Source: Micromonospora sp. M71_S20 (GTDB lineage Bacteria > Actinomycetota > Actinomycetes > Mycobacteriales > Micromonosporaceae). From it: DNA of 64,000 bases. Below are positions 1-7,308 of this stretch, in pieces; the stretch's first letter is position 1; every line of letters starts with the position of its first letter. A program made the position numbers and the translations under genes. The DNA lies in contig NZ_RCCV01000002.1 in NCBI RefSeq assembly GCF_003664255.1, positions 808,501 through 872,500 of the forward strand, written 5' to 3'. The notes beneath the pieces are model-generated. The model was not told the origin of the DNA, searched no databases, and saw nothing but the letters and a program-made list of their open reading frames with translations.

Positions 1-798
1 GGGCTCCAGCACCGGCACGGCCACCCGGCCGGCCCGGCGGATCGCCTGCGACAGGGAGAGCACGCCCGGCCCGGCCACGTTGTACGTCCCCGGGTGGTCC
101 TCCACGATCGACCGGTGCAGCACCTCCAGCGCGTCGTCGAAGTGCAGGAACTGCAATCGGGGGTCCCGCCCGAAGACGGTGGGCACCACCGGCCGGGAGA
201 AGTAGCGGGTGAGGGTGGTGTCGGCGGTCGAGCCGATGAAAGGCGCGAAGCGCAGCACGGTCGCGGTGACGTCGGGCCGGCGGCGGCGGAAGCCGCGGAC
301 GTACCCCTCGATGTCGAGGATGTCGCGGCCGAACCCACCGCGTGGCACCTCGCGCGGCTCGGTCTCCTCGGTGAAGACGGCCGGGTCGCGGAACGACGCC
401 CCGTAGGCGGCCGTCGAGGAGCGCACCACGAGCTTGCGCAGGCGGGGGGCGCGCTGGCAGGCGGCGAGGAGCTGCATCGTGCCAATGACGTTCTGGTCCT
501 TCATCGCCGCGCGCCCGCCGTGCTGCGGGTCCGGCGAGGTGACCAGGGCGAGGTGGACCACCGCGTCGACGTCGAGGTCGGCGAGGAGGCCGCCGAGCGA
601 GCCGGCGTCGATGCGGACGCGCTCGACCCGGTCGAGCAGGTCGGAGAACTCGGCGCCGGGCTCGGGCTGGTCCACGCCGATGACCCGCTCGATGCGGGGG
701 TCGGCCGCGAGCCGGGCGGCGACGTGCGCGCCGAGGTAGCGGCTGACCCCGGTGACGACGACGACCCCCGGGGCACCTGGGGTGCCACCGGGGGTCAT
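1..798 (-). CDS. NAD-dependent epimerase/dehydratase (GalE2-like SDR), 3' end outside window
   Basis: Extended short-chain dehydrogenase/reductase, probably a nucleotide-sugar epimerase-type protein in the cytoplasm. Translation from the ATG at 798 starts MTPGGTPGAPGVVVVTG, followed by a Rossmann turn TGVSRYLG (about residues 16-23). An SSTAAYG segment marks the end of strand beta-5. The place where the catalytic YxxxK is expected reads FGRDI, so the usual Tyr/Lys pair is not visible; substrate chemistry is uncertain. The gene runs off the left edge after 266 codons. It lies just downstream of the bS22 and excisionase-type HTH genes on the same strand, an arrangement I recall around galE2 in mycobacteria. 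Family call is firm, substrate is unknown. Confidence 0.85.
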   Translation of the reverse strand, partial: MTPGGTPGAPGVVVVTGVSRYLGAHVAARLAADPRIERVIGVDQPEPGAEFSDLLDRVERVRIDAGSLGGLLADLDVDAVVHLALVTSPDPQHGGRAAMKDQNVIGTMQLLAACQRAPRLRKLVVRSSTAAYGASFRDPAVFTEETEPREVPRGGFGRDILDIEGYVRGFRRRRPDVTATVLRFAPFIGSTADTTLTRYFSRPVVPTVFGRDPRLQFLHFDDALEVLHRSIVEDHPGTYNVAGPGVLSLSQAIRRAGRVAVPVLEP

Positions 799-918
799 GT
801 CGCGCACCTTCCCCGGCAGGAGGGATCGAACCGGGAAATCCGCGGCGTGATCACCTGAGCCTCCGAGGGTCGACAGTTGGCAAGTGACGACGGGAGCCGG
901 GTCGGGACCCGGCCCCGG

Positions 919-1020
919 TCACTTGCCGAGACGGCGACGCTGGACGCGGGTCTTGCGCAGCAGCTTGCGGTGCTTCTTCTTAGCCATGCGCTTGCGGCGC
1001 TTCTTGACCACCGAGCCCAT
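919..1020 (-). CDS. 30S ribosomal protein bS22 (AURKAIP1/COX24 domain), 33 aa
   Basis: A 33-residue, extremely basic protein beginning [19 protein letters not shown] and ending RRRLGK. This is the actinobacterial AURKAIP1/COX24-type peptide known as ribosomal protein bS22, which sits in the small subunit near the decoding region. An in-frame extension upstream to 1131 lacks family similarity, so the ATG at 1020 is chosen. It lies 120 bp upstream of the epimerase gene and downstream of the HTH gene, all on the minus strand. Missing from many automatic annotations because of its length. Confidence 0.93.
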   Translation of the reverse strand: MGSVVKKRRKRMAKKKHRKLLRKTRVQRRRLGK

Positions 1021-1236
1021 ACGAAAGCCTTTCGATGCAACGTGCGGGGCGACCGGATGACGCCACGGTGTGGCGTCGGCGACCGCTTGCGGACAACGGA
1101 CCGGGCCAGCGGGGTAAGCGGCAGGGCGCACCTGCGGTCACGGTCGGGGTCCAGGGTAGCCGGAGAGCGTCAGCAGGACCAACGCGCCCCCGTCGATGCC
1201 CGTTACGTCGTGCTCGGACGACGGCCCGCGGGAGGG

Positions 1237-1446
1237 TCAGGCGGTCTCCTGAAAGGCGCCCCGCAGGTATTCGTGCACCGCGTGTTCGGGCACCCGGAAC
1301 GACCGGCCGACCCGGACCGCGGTGAGCTCACCGCTGTGCACCAGGCGGTAGACCGTCATCTTCGACACCCGCATCACCGTCGCCACCTCGGCGACGGTGA
1401 GGAACTTGACCTCCGACAGCCGTCCGTCGGACTGCGACCCGGCCAT
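1237..1446 (-). CDS. Helix-turn-helix protein, excisionase/MerR-like, BdtA type
   Basis: A 69-residue DNA-binding protein made almost only of a winged helix-turn-helix of the excisionase (HTH_17) family: FLTVAEVATVMRVSKMTVYR covers the two recognition helices (about residues 15-34), and VGRSFRVPEHAV the wing. It closely resembles the small protein found next to bS22 in other actinobacteria (the BldD target BdtA of Streptomyces, Rv0500A of M. tuberculosis, from memory). It is not BldC, whose sequence differs. Its regulon is not known to me. ATG start at 1446. Same strand as the downstream bS22 and epimerase genes, separated from bS22 by 216 bp in which I see nothing coding. Confidence 0.9.
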   Translation of the reverse strand: MAGSQSDGRLSEVKFLTVAEVATVMRVSKMTVYRLVHSGELTAVRVGRSFRVPEHAVHEYLRGAFQETA

Positions 1447-1747
1447 GGCTCACCGACCAATCCCATGCCCGGCGCGTGCCACCGGACGGGTTCGTCCCGC
1501 CCGGACCGGCGACGCGCGTGTTACCAGTACGGTAGCGGGACGGCTGTGACCGGCGCGATCCCTTCGTACAACTGATCATGATTCTCGCCGGTGTCCACCC
1601 GACCGGTCGGTTCGTTGTCGAACCTGTTGCGCCCGGCGTCCGATCGGTCCTCATCCGGAACTCCGCCCGGTCCGGGGCGGTCGAGACCGCTGCCCGACGC
1701 CCCTGGACGCCCCGACGGTTCGGCGCCGGGCCGCCGCGCGGAAGGCG

Positions 1748-1783
1748 CCCGGTGGCTCCGGCGGCGCCACCGGAGCCACCGGG
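1748..1783. terminator. Perfect 14-bp hairpin in the 495-bp gap 1447-1941
   Basis: The arms cccggtggctccgg (1748-1761) and ccggagccaccggg (1770-1783) are exactly complementary with an 8-nt loop. There is no T-tract on either strand, as is usual for actinobacterial hairpin terminators. It lies 160 bp after the end of the minus-strand metallopeptidase gene and probably terminates it. The rest of the 1447-1941 gap shows no convincing coding sequence or RNA gene. Confidence 0.6.
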
Positions 1784-1941
1784 CGGGTGCCCCGGGCCGC
1801 TTCCGGACGCGGACCGGGGCTCCGCGCTGGGAGCGGGCACCAGTGTGTCAGGTCGCCCGACGCGGCCCGACAGCGGTCGATCATGAATGCCGGGGGCTGC
1901 CCGGGCCGGCGCCAGCGGGACCCACCGCGCCGCCCGGCGCG

Positions 1942-3723
1942 TCAGCTGACCACGGCCCGGACGTACCCGACGCACTCGTCGTGCAGGGCGGACCAGGGTT
2001 CGCCGAGGACCCGCTCGGCCGCCTGGTCCACCGGCGTGCGCTCGTGCACCACGGCCGCGAAGAAGGCGAGCAGCCGCTCCGGGCCGAACCGGTCGACCAG
2101 GTGCCGGACCGCCAGGTAGGAGACCCCGTAGCTGCCGCTGACCCGGTCGGCCGGGGCGTCGTCGGCCGGGCTGAGGCTGTCGAGCCGGCCGTCCCAGCCG
2201 CCGCCGAGCAGGCGCCGCACCTCGTCCAGCCCGGCGTATCGGTCGATCGGCTCGCCGTCGGCGCCCGCGTACTCGGCCAGCCCCTCCACCAGCCACCAGG
2301 TGCCCTTGCCCGGGTAGCCCCGCTCGGGCAGGGAGGCGGCGTGGGTCAGCTCGTGCCGGAGCAGGTCGTCCACCCCACCGGCGACGAGCCCGTCGGCGTT
2401 GAGCACCACCTCGTGGTGGCCGCCGCCGACCGTGACCGCGTACCCGCCGGTCCACTTCGGCCGGCCGCCGCCGTACCAGCGCTGCCACTCGCCCCGGCCC
2501 GCGTAGAAGATCCGGTACCGGTCCGGCGCGCGGCCGTCCACGGCGTACGTGTCGGCGACCCGGGCGGCGGCCTCCGCCTGGGCCAGCAGGCCGGGCAGTT
2601 CCTTGCGCCGGGCGGGAGTGGTGGCCACGAGCGTACGCCGACCGACGGCCACGGCCAGCTCGCTGACCTCCCAGGGCCGGGTGCCGGTCTCGGCGGACCG
2701 GGACGGCTCCACGGCGAGCAGCCGGGGCCGCTCCCCCTCCCGCCAACGGGTGCCGGTCAGCACCCGGCTGGTGCGGCAGTCCGGCGTGACGAAGCAGTAG
2801 CGGAACTCGACCAGCAACCGCCACTCGCCGGGCCGGCCCGCCACCGGGGTGGGCAGGCCGTTGGCGCCGGCCTGCCAGGCGGTCACGCGCAGCGCGCGCA
2901 GCGCGGCGTACCGGCGGCGCAGGTCCGGATGCGCGACCGGCTCCGCGACCGCCAGGAACCCGGCGCGGTCGCCGCCGAGCAGGGCGGCGGACTGCCGGGC
3001 CAGCTCCGCCGTCATACGCTCGCCGAGCCGGCGGGCGGCCGCGGTGGCGGGGTCGTCGGCCGGCGCGGCGGACGCCCCCGGGGCCGGCGGGTCACCGGCA
3101 CGCATTAGGCCAGCCACCAGCGCCGCGGGCAGGCCGCAGGCCAGCAGCAGCACGACCACCGCCAGCGCCACCCCGAGCGGCCGGAGCCGCCGCGACGGCC
3201 GCTCGGGGCCCACCGCTGCCGGAACGGGCCCGCCGGGCCCGGGCCCGGCCGCCGCGACACCCGGCACGCCGGGAGCCGCCGGCCCGCCGGCAGCAGCAGT
3301 CGGTACGGCCGGCGCACTCACAACGGACGGCACGAGCGGCGCGCCCACAACCGCCGGCGCGAGCGGCGCGGCGGGCTCGGCTCTCTCGGCGGGCTCGACC
3401 TCATCGGCTGGCTCGGCCTCGTCAGCCGGCTCGGCCTCGACAGTGGGCTCCGCCCGGTCAACGGGATCGGCCTCGACAGTGGGTTCGGCGCCATCAGCCG
3501 GCTCGGCCTCGACAGTGGGCTCCGCGCGGTCAGCGGGCTCAGCCTCGACAGCCGACTCAGCGCCGTCAGCCGGCTCAGCCTCGACAGTGGGCTCCGCGCG
3601 GTCAGTGGGCTCGGCGCCGTCAGCGGGCTCGGCCCGGTCAGGCGGCTCGGCCCTTGCTGTCGCGGTGGCCGGCGTGCCGTCCGTCACCGGTCGGCCGTCC
3701 GTTCCGGGCTGCCCGTCAGTCAC
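1942..3723 (-). CDS. Membrane-anchored HExxH zinc metallopeptidase-like protein with acidic repeat N-terminus
   Basis: A 593-residue protein in three parts. Residues about 25-121 are a degenerate Ala-Glu-Pro repeat (units such as AEPTVEAEPADG). A single hydrophobic segment around residues 180-205 (LGVALAVVVLLLACGLPAAL) should place the C-terminal part outside the membrane. The exported part ends in a gluzincin-like domain: HELTHAAS supplies the HExxH zinc motif and WWLVEGLAEYAG supplies the downstream Glu, as in peptidase MA-like families. Substrate unknown. The start is uncertain because the repeat has no conserved landmarks; the ATG at 3723 gives the full repeat. It stands alone, with a hairpin 160 bp downstream. 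Confidence 0.75.
   Translation of the reverse strand: MTDGQPGTDGRPVTDGTPATATARAEPPDRAEPADGAEPTDRAEPTVEAEPADGAESAVEAEPADRAEPTVEAEPADGAEPTVEADPVDRAEPTVEAEPADEAEPADEVEPAERAEPAAPLAPAVVGAPLVPSVVSAPAVPTAAAGGPAAPGVPGVAAAGPGPGGPVPAAVGPERPSRRLRPLGVALAVVVLLLACGLPAALVAGLMRAGDPPAPGASAAPADDPATAAARRLGERMTAELARQSAALLGGDRAGFLAVAEPVAHPDLRRRYAALRALRVTAWQAGANGLPTPVAGRPGEWRLLVEFRYCFVTPDCRTSRVLTGTRWREGERPRLLAVEPSRSAETGTRPWEVSELAVAVGRRTLVATTPARRKELPGLLAQAEAAARVADTYAVDGRAPDRYRIFYAGRGEWQRWYGGGRPKWTGGYAVTVGGGHHEVVLNADGLVAGGVDDLLRHELTHAASLPERGYPGKGTWWLVEGLAEYAGADGEPIDRYAGLDEVRRLLGGGWDGRLDSLSPADDAPADRVSGSYGVSYLAVRHLVDRFGPERLLAFFAAVVHERTPVDQAAERVLGEPWSALHDECVGYVRAVVS
3360..3651 (-). repeat. Degenerate Ala-Glu-Pro coding repeat in the metallopeptidase gene
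   Basis: On the minus strand this segment encodes about 97 residues of variants of AEP-T/A-x-x-AEPADxAEP. The DNA shows the same phrases (for example gacagtgggctccgc and gtcagccggctcgg) several times in changed order, which suggests growth by unequal exchange or slippage. It lies before the transmembrane segment, so it is predicted to be a flexible acidic cytoplasmic tail. Confidence 0.75.
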
Positions 3724-3801
3724 CCGCCGAAGGGTACGACCATCGGGCCGCCCCGGCGACCACGGCCCGGCGAGCCACGCCGCCCGGCAGCCCCCGGGTG
3801 T

Positions 3802-4137
3802 TCAGGCGGGGCGGCCCGTCAGGCGGAGCAGGGTGACGGTGACCGCCCACGCCACGACCAGCGCAACCCCGGCCAGCGGCAGCCCGCGCAGGGCGAGCAT
3901 CCCGCCACCCGCCACGAACCAGGCGGCCTGGAACGCGTGCTTGCCCGCCGCCGGCAGCGGCACGCGGGCCTTCGGCGAGCCGAGGACGCCCCAGAGCGCG
4001 GCGAGCAGCAGCGGCACGGCGCCGGCGGCGCCCACCCGGACGGGCGTCGCCGCGTCCAGGGTCCAGCCCCACCAGCCGCCGACGGCCAGCACGGCCAGTT
4101 CCAGCAGGAAGAGCAGCAGCAGTCCCAGGGCCTTCAC
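3802..4137 (-). CDS. YrdB family membrane protein (DUF2568)
   Basis: A 111-residue membrane protein with four hydrophobic segments, roughly residues 3-24, 34-51, 68-84 and 88-106. The pattern LLLFLLELAVLAVGGWWGW at the start and FVAGGGMLALRG near the end fit the DUF2568/YrdB family. No function is established. It starts 5 bp after the TetR gene stop on the same strand, so it is most likely the last gene of the hydrolase-TetR-YrdB transcription unit. Confidence 0.82.
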   Translation of the reverse strand: MKALGLLLLFLLELAVLAVGGWWGWTLDAATPVRVGAAGAVPLLLAALWGVLGSPKARVPLPAAGKHAFQAAWFVAGGGMLALRGLPLAGVALVVAWAVTVTLLRLTGRPA

Positions 4138-4142
4138 CGGCC

Positions 4143-4712
4143 TTACCGCCGGGGCCAGGACCGGAACGCGACGTCCAGCGCGGCGACCAGGTTGTCGAAG
4201 GAGGCGTCGACGGCGCGGGGCAGCCCGAACCCGCCGGCCGCCTCCAGCGAGACGAATCCGTGCAGGGTGCTGCGCAGCATCCGGGTCGCGTCGAGGGCGT
4301 CGTCGCCGTCGAGCCCGTAGCCCCGCAGGGTGGCCCGGATCGCCCCGACGGCCCGCTCGCCAGCGATGACGTGTTCCGGGTCGGTCGGGTCCGGCACCCG
4401 TTGGGTGGCCGGGTAGCGACCGGGGTGCCGGTGGGCGTACGCCCGGTAGGCGGCGGCGACGGCCCGCAGCGCCTCCCCGCCGGCCCGGCCGGCGACGGCG
4501 GCGGTCAGTTCGTCGGCGAGTTCGGCGGTGGCCAGCGCGGAGAGCTTCTGGGCGAGCGCGTCTGCCCCCCGGACGTGCTTGTAGAGGCTGGGCAGCGCGA
4601 CGCCGAGCCGGCCGGCCAGCGCGGCGAGGGTGAGCTGGTCGGCGCCGACCTCGTCGGCGAGCCGGGCCGCCTCGCGCACCACGCTGCCCTGGGTCAGCCC
4701 GGCCCTAGGCAC
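4143..4712 (-). CDS. TetR/AcrR family regulator with WHG-type C-terminal domain
   Basis: A 189-residue repressor-type protein. The N-terminal HTH (about residues 8-52) reads EVGADQLTLAALAGRLGVALPSLYKHV, typical of TetR proteins. The C-terminal ligand domain contains AYAHRHPGRYPATQRVP and LRSTLHGFVSLEAAGGFGLP, the pattern of the WHG subgroup. The GTG start at 4712 lies inside the hydrolase stop region (8-bp overlap), so the two are probably translationally coupled. A GCTAA-N5-TTAGC repeat just upstream of the hydrolase start is a candidate binding site, which would make the operon self-regulated. Ligand unknown. Confidence 0.92.
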   Translation of the reverse strand: MPRAGLTQGSVVREAARLADEVGADQLTLAALAGRLGVALPSLYKHVRGADALAQKLSALATAELADELTAAVAGRAGGEALRAVAAAYRAYAHRHPGRYPATQRVPDPTDPEHVIAGERAVGAIRATLRGYGLDGDDALDATRMLRSTLHGFVSLEAAGGFGLPRAVDASFDNLVAALDVAFRSWPRR

Positions 4713-5502
4713 CGGTGACCGCCAGGAACTCGGTGAGCTGGGCGGCGGTGCGGGCCGGCTGGTCGGCGTGGGGGTAGTGGCCGGAGTCGTCGATCATCCG
4801 CGCCTCGGCGGTGGCGAACAGCCGGCGGGCCGCCCGCGCCCCGGCGCCCGGGTCGGGGAAGTCCGGGTCCCTCGTGCCCATCAGCACCAGCACCGGCTGC
4901 CGGACCTCGCGGGCGCGGGCTGTCCAGTGCGGCTCGGCCGGCGCGAGCACGCCGCGCATCGCCGCCATCCGGCCGGGCTCGCGCAGGTTGGCGACCATCG
5001 CCCTGCGGTACGCCGCGTCGTCGGCCGGCCGGTCGCACGGGAAGAGCGTGCGGTGGAACAGCCCGAAGATCCGGGGGCTGCGCAGCACGGCGGTCTGGAC
5101 CACCCGCGTGACCGGGTTGAGCTTCGGCTCCTCGACGAACGGGGCGACCTGGACGATGCCGTCGACCAGCGCGGGACCGTCGGCGGCGGCGAACACCACG
5201 GCCGCCGCGCTGGACGAGCTGCCCACCAGGGTGGCCGGCCCGCCGCCGAGGTCGCGGACCACCGCGAGCAGGTCGGCACCGACCTCCGCCGGGGCGTACG
5301 ACGGCCAGCCGGCGGTGGACGAGCCGTGCCCCCGGACGTCCACCGACGCCACCTGGTGCCCGGCCGCGACGAGCAGCGGAACCAGGTGGCGGAAGGAGCC
5401 ACGGTTCTCCCCCATGCCGTGCGAGAGGACCACGAGCGGCCCCCGCCCGTGCACCTCGTAGGCGATGCGTCCGCTGGCGCGCTCCACGTAGCTAACTGCC
5501 AT
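4705..5502 (-). CDS. Alpha/beta fold hydrolase
   Basis: A 265-residue cytoplasmic serine hydrolase. VVLSHGMGENRGSF holds the oxyanion-hole HG motif, and LVGSSSSAAAVV holds the nucleophile elbow (GSSSS, the usual G-x-S-x-G with Ser for the last Gly). DDSGHYPHADQPA carries the catalytic His, and TRDPDFPD is the acid-loop region. I start at the ATG at 5502, because homology begins with MAVSYVERASGRIAYEVHG; the upstream in-frame GTG adds only 12 unrelated residues. First gene of an operon with the overlapping TetR gene and YrdB. Substrate unknown; the coupled TetR suggests induction by a small lipophilic compound. Confidence 0.88.
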   Translation of the reverse strand: MAVSYVERASGRIAYEVHGRGPLVVLSHGMGENRGSFRHLVPLLVAAGHQVASVDVRGHGSSTAGWPSYAPAEVGADLLAVVRDLGGGPATLVGSSSSAAAVVFAAADGPALVDGIVQVAPFVEEPKLNPVTRVVQTAVLRSPRIFGLFHRTLFPCDRPADDAAYRRAMVANLREPGRMAAMRGVLAPAEPHWTARAREVRQPVLVLMGTRDPDFPDPGAGARAARRLFATAEARMIDDSGHYPHADQPARTAAQLTEFLAVTGA

Positions 5503-5511
5503 AACCAGAAA

Positions 5512-5526
5512 GCTAAGGCAATTAGC
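5512..5526. promoter_or_regulatory. Candidate TetR operator, GCTAA-N5-TTAGC
   Basis: A perfect 5-5-5 inverted repeat GCTAAGGCAATTAGC lies 10 bp upstream of the hydrolase ATG (minus strand). A further GCTAA half-site sits at 5491-5495 inside the first codons. This A/T-rich patch is unlike the surrounding DNA. Position and symmetry fit autoregulation by the TetR protein of the same operon; binding is inferred only. Confidence 0.45.
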
Positions 5527-5579
5527 CAACGCGGTCAAGGGGTTGACCTCACGCCGGCTTCAGGTCGCACGATCCGCTC

Positions 5580-6023
5580 ATGCCACTCACCCGCGCCACC
5601 GCCCCGCACCTGCGCATCGCCCGACCGAGCCGCGACCTGGCGGCCGCCGAACGCTTCTGGGTCGGTGGGCTCGGCCTCGACGTGCTCTGGCGCGCCGCCG
5701 CCAAGGTGCCGGGCGAGCACGACCTGCTCATGGTCGGCTGGCCGGGCGAGCACTGGCACCTGGAACTCGTCGGCGGGGAACAGCTCGCCGTCGCGCCGTC
5801 GCCTGCGGACCTGCTGGTGCTCTACCTCGACGGCCCCGTCGACGACGAGCTGGTCCGGGAACTGGAACGGGCCGGCGGGACGAGGGTCTCCGCCGGCCCG
5901 TACTGGGACCGCTGGGGGGTGACGGTGGCCGATCCGGACGGCTACCGCCTGGTGCTGAGCACCCGGGGCTGGTCGAACGACCGACTCACTTCTTCGACAT
6001 CACGGCCCGGCCGAAGAACATGA
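5580..6023 (+). CDS. VOC family protein (glyoxalase/bleomycin resistance fold)
   Basis: A 147-residue single-domain vicinal-oxygen-chelate protein. HLRIARPSRDLAAAERFWVGGLGLDVLW is the first beta-alpha-beta unit, WHLELVGG the metal-ligand strand, and WGVTVADPDGYRLVL the typical second-half end. Metal ligands would be the His near residue 10, the Glu in HLELV and a C-terminal residue, but no substrate can be named. ATG at 5580, divergent from the hydrolase operon. The last 13 codons overlap the 3' end of the convergent proline dehydrogenase gene. Confidence 0.87.
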   Translation: MPLTRATAPHLRIARPSRDLAAAERFWVGGLGLDVLWRAAAKVPGEHDLLMVGWPGEHWHLELVGGEQLAVAPSPADLLVLYLDGPVDDELVRELERAGGTRVSAGPYWDRWGVTVADPDGYRLVLSTRGWSNDRLTSSTSRPGRRT

Positions 6024-6906
6024 GGTTGGCCGGGCGCTCGGCGAGCCGGCGCATCAGGTAGCCGTACCAGTCCTCGCCGTAGGGCAGGTAGACCCGCACG
6101 GTGTAGCCCTCGCCGGCCAGCCGGGCCTGCTCCTCCGGGCGGATGCCGTACAGCATCTGGAACTCGAACCGCTCGGGGCCGCGGTCGAACCAGCGGGCCC
6201 GGTCCTCCCCGATGGCGATCAGGCGGGGGTCGTGGGTGGCCAGCATCGGGTAGCCGTCGCCGGACATGAGGATGTTCATGCAGCGCACGTAGGACTTGTC
6301 CACCTCGCGCGCGGACTGGTAGGCCACCGACTCCGGCTCCTTGTAAGCGCCCTTGCACAGCCGCACCCGGGAGCCGGCCGTGGCCAGCTCGCGGCAGTCC
6401 GACTCGGTGCGCCGCAGGTACGCCTGGAGCACGGCGCCGGTCGACGGGTGGTCCTTGCGCAGCTTGGCGAGGATGTCCAGCGTCGAGTCGGTGGTGGTGT
6501 GGTCCTCCATGTCCAGGGTGACCGTGGTGCCCGCCTCCTCGGCGGCGGCGCAGATCGCCCGCGCGTTGTCGTAGGCGAGCTGCTCGTCGAACATCTGGCC
6601 GAGCGCCGACAGCTTGACGCTCACCTCGGCGGCCGGGGTGAGCCCCGCGCCGGAGAGCAGCTTCAGCAGCCCGACGTACTCGTCGCGGGTGGCGGTGGCC
6701 TGCTCGGGGGTGACGGTGTCCTCGCCGAGGTTGTCGAGGGTGACCGCGAGACCGTCGTCGACGAGTTCGCGGGTCGCGCGCAACGCGTCGTCGGTCTTGG
6801 CGCCGGCGACGAACCGGCGGACGAGGTCCCGGGTGAACGGGGCCGTCGCGACGAGCCGCTCGACCTGGGGTGACCGGGAGGCGGCGAGGATGACGGTACG
6901 GAGCAT
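5986..6906 (-). CDS. Proline dehydrogenase (monofunctional PRODH)
   Basis: A 306-residue FAD-dependent TIM-barrel enzyme that oxidises proline to 1-pyrroline-5-carboxylate in the first step of proline catabolism. Length fits the monofunctional actinobacterial type rather than the fused PutA. Visible landmarks are VTLDNLGEDTVT, VSVKLSALGQMFD, VTLDMEDHTTTDSTLD, the RVRLCKGAYKEPE strand, ATHDPRLIAIGE and FEFQMLYGIRPE. ATG at 6906. No P5C dehydrogenase gene is adjacent, so the second step must be encoded elsewhere. It converges on the VOC gene with a 38-bp overlap. Confidence 0.95.
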   Translation of the reverse strand: MLRTVILAASRSPQVERLVATAPFTRDLVRRFVAGAKTDDALRATRELVDDGLAVTLDNLGEDTVTPEQATATRDEYVGLLKLLSGAGLTPAAEVSVKLSALGQMFDEQLAYDNARAICAAAEEAGTTVTLDMEDHTTTDSTLDILAKLRKDHPSTGAVLQAYLRRTESDCRELATAGSRVRLCKGAYKEPESVAYQSAREVDKSYVRCMNILMSGDGYPMLATHDPRLIAIGEDRARWFDRGPERFEFQMLYGIRPEEQARLAGEGYTVRVYLPYGEDWYGYLMRRLAERPANLMFFGRAVMSKK

Positions 6907-7037
6907 GGGCCGAGCGTAACGCCCGCCGGTGGCCCCGCGCGGGGCAGCGGGGGCAGCCTCGGTCGCCAGGTTCCAACACCGTCACAGGCATCGCCCGGGG
7001 GCGGACGGCGGTGGACCCCATCGGTTACAACGATGAC

Positions 7038-7307
7038 GTGGAACATCGCCCCCGTCGCCGGCTCCGGTCGGCCTCCGTGCAGCTCGGCGCGCTCACCGTC
7101 CTCGCGCTCACCCTCTCCGGCTGCAACATGTCCTCGGACGACGACGATGACGACTGCGCCCTCGGCCCCGTGGGCGGCGGCGAGACGGTGGCCCTTGCGC
7201 TGCGGGCGCCCACGGTGACCACCGGGCGCACCGCGCCGGAGCCGGCCGCCGCGGCGGTGCCCGACCGCGGCGGCTTCGGCACCCACCTCGCCTCCTGCGG
7301 CGGCTGA
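7038..7307 (+). CDS. Small lipoprotein with Asp tract and C-terminal RGGFG motif (possible miniature YgiB/DUF1190 relative)
   Basis: An 89-residue predicted lipoprotein. A basic n-region (VEHRPRRRLR), a hydrophobic h-region and the lipobox LTLSGC put the lipidated cysteine at residue 29. It is followed by MSSDDDDDDC and a flexible Ala/Pro-rich part, ending VPDRGGFGTHLASCGG. The GTG at 7038 gives a normal short signal peptide; a GTG at 7011 is possible. The stop is one base before the start of the ATP-grasp gene, so the two are surely cotranscribed. E. coli YgiB, partner of the ATP-grasp protein YgiC, also has a lipobox and, as I recall, an RGGFG near its C-terminus. Function unknown; it could be the ligase's substrate or anchor. 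Confidence 0.75.
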   Translation: MEHRPRRRLRSASVQLGALTVLALTLSGCNMSSDDDDDDCALGPVGGGETVALALRAPTVTTGRTAPEPAAAAVPDRGGFGTHLASCGG

Positions 7308-7308
7308 G

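Noticed and set aside
94..858. Long open frames opposite the epimerase gene
   Set aside because: Arg/Gly/Val-rich translation without family features; it is the antisense shadow of the real minus-strand gene, as expected in very G+C-rich DNA.
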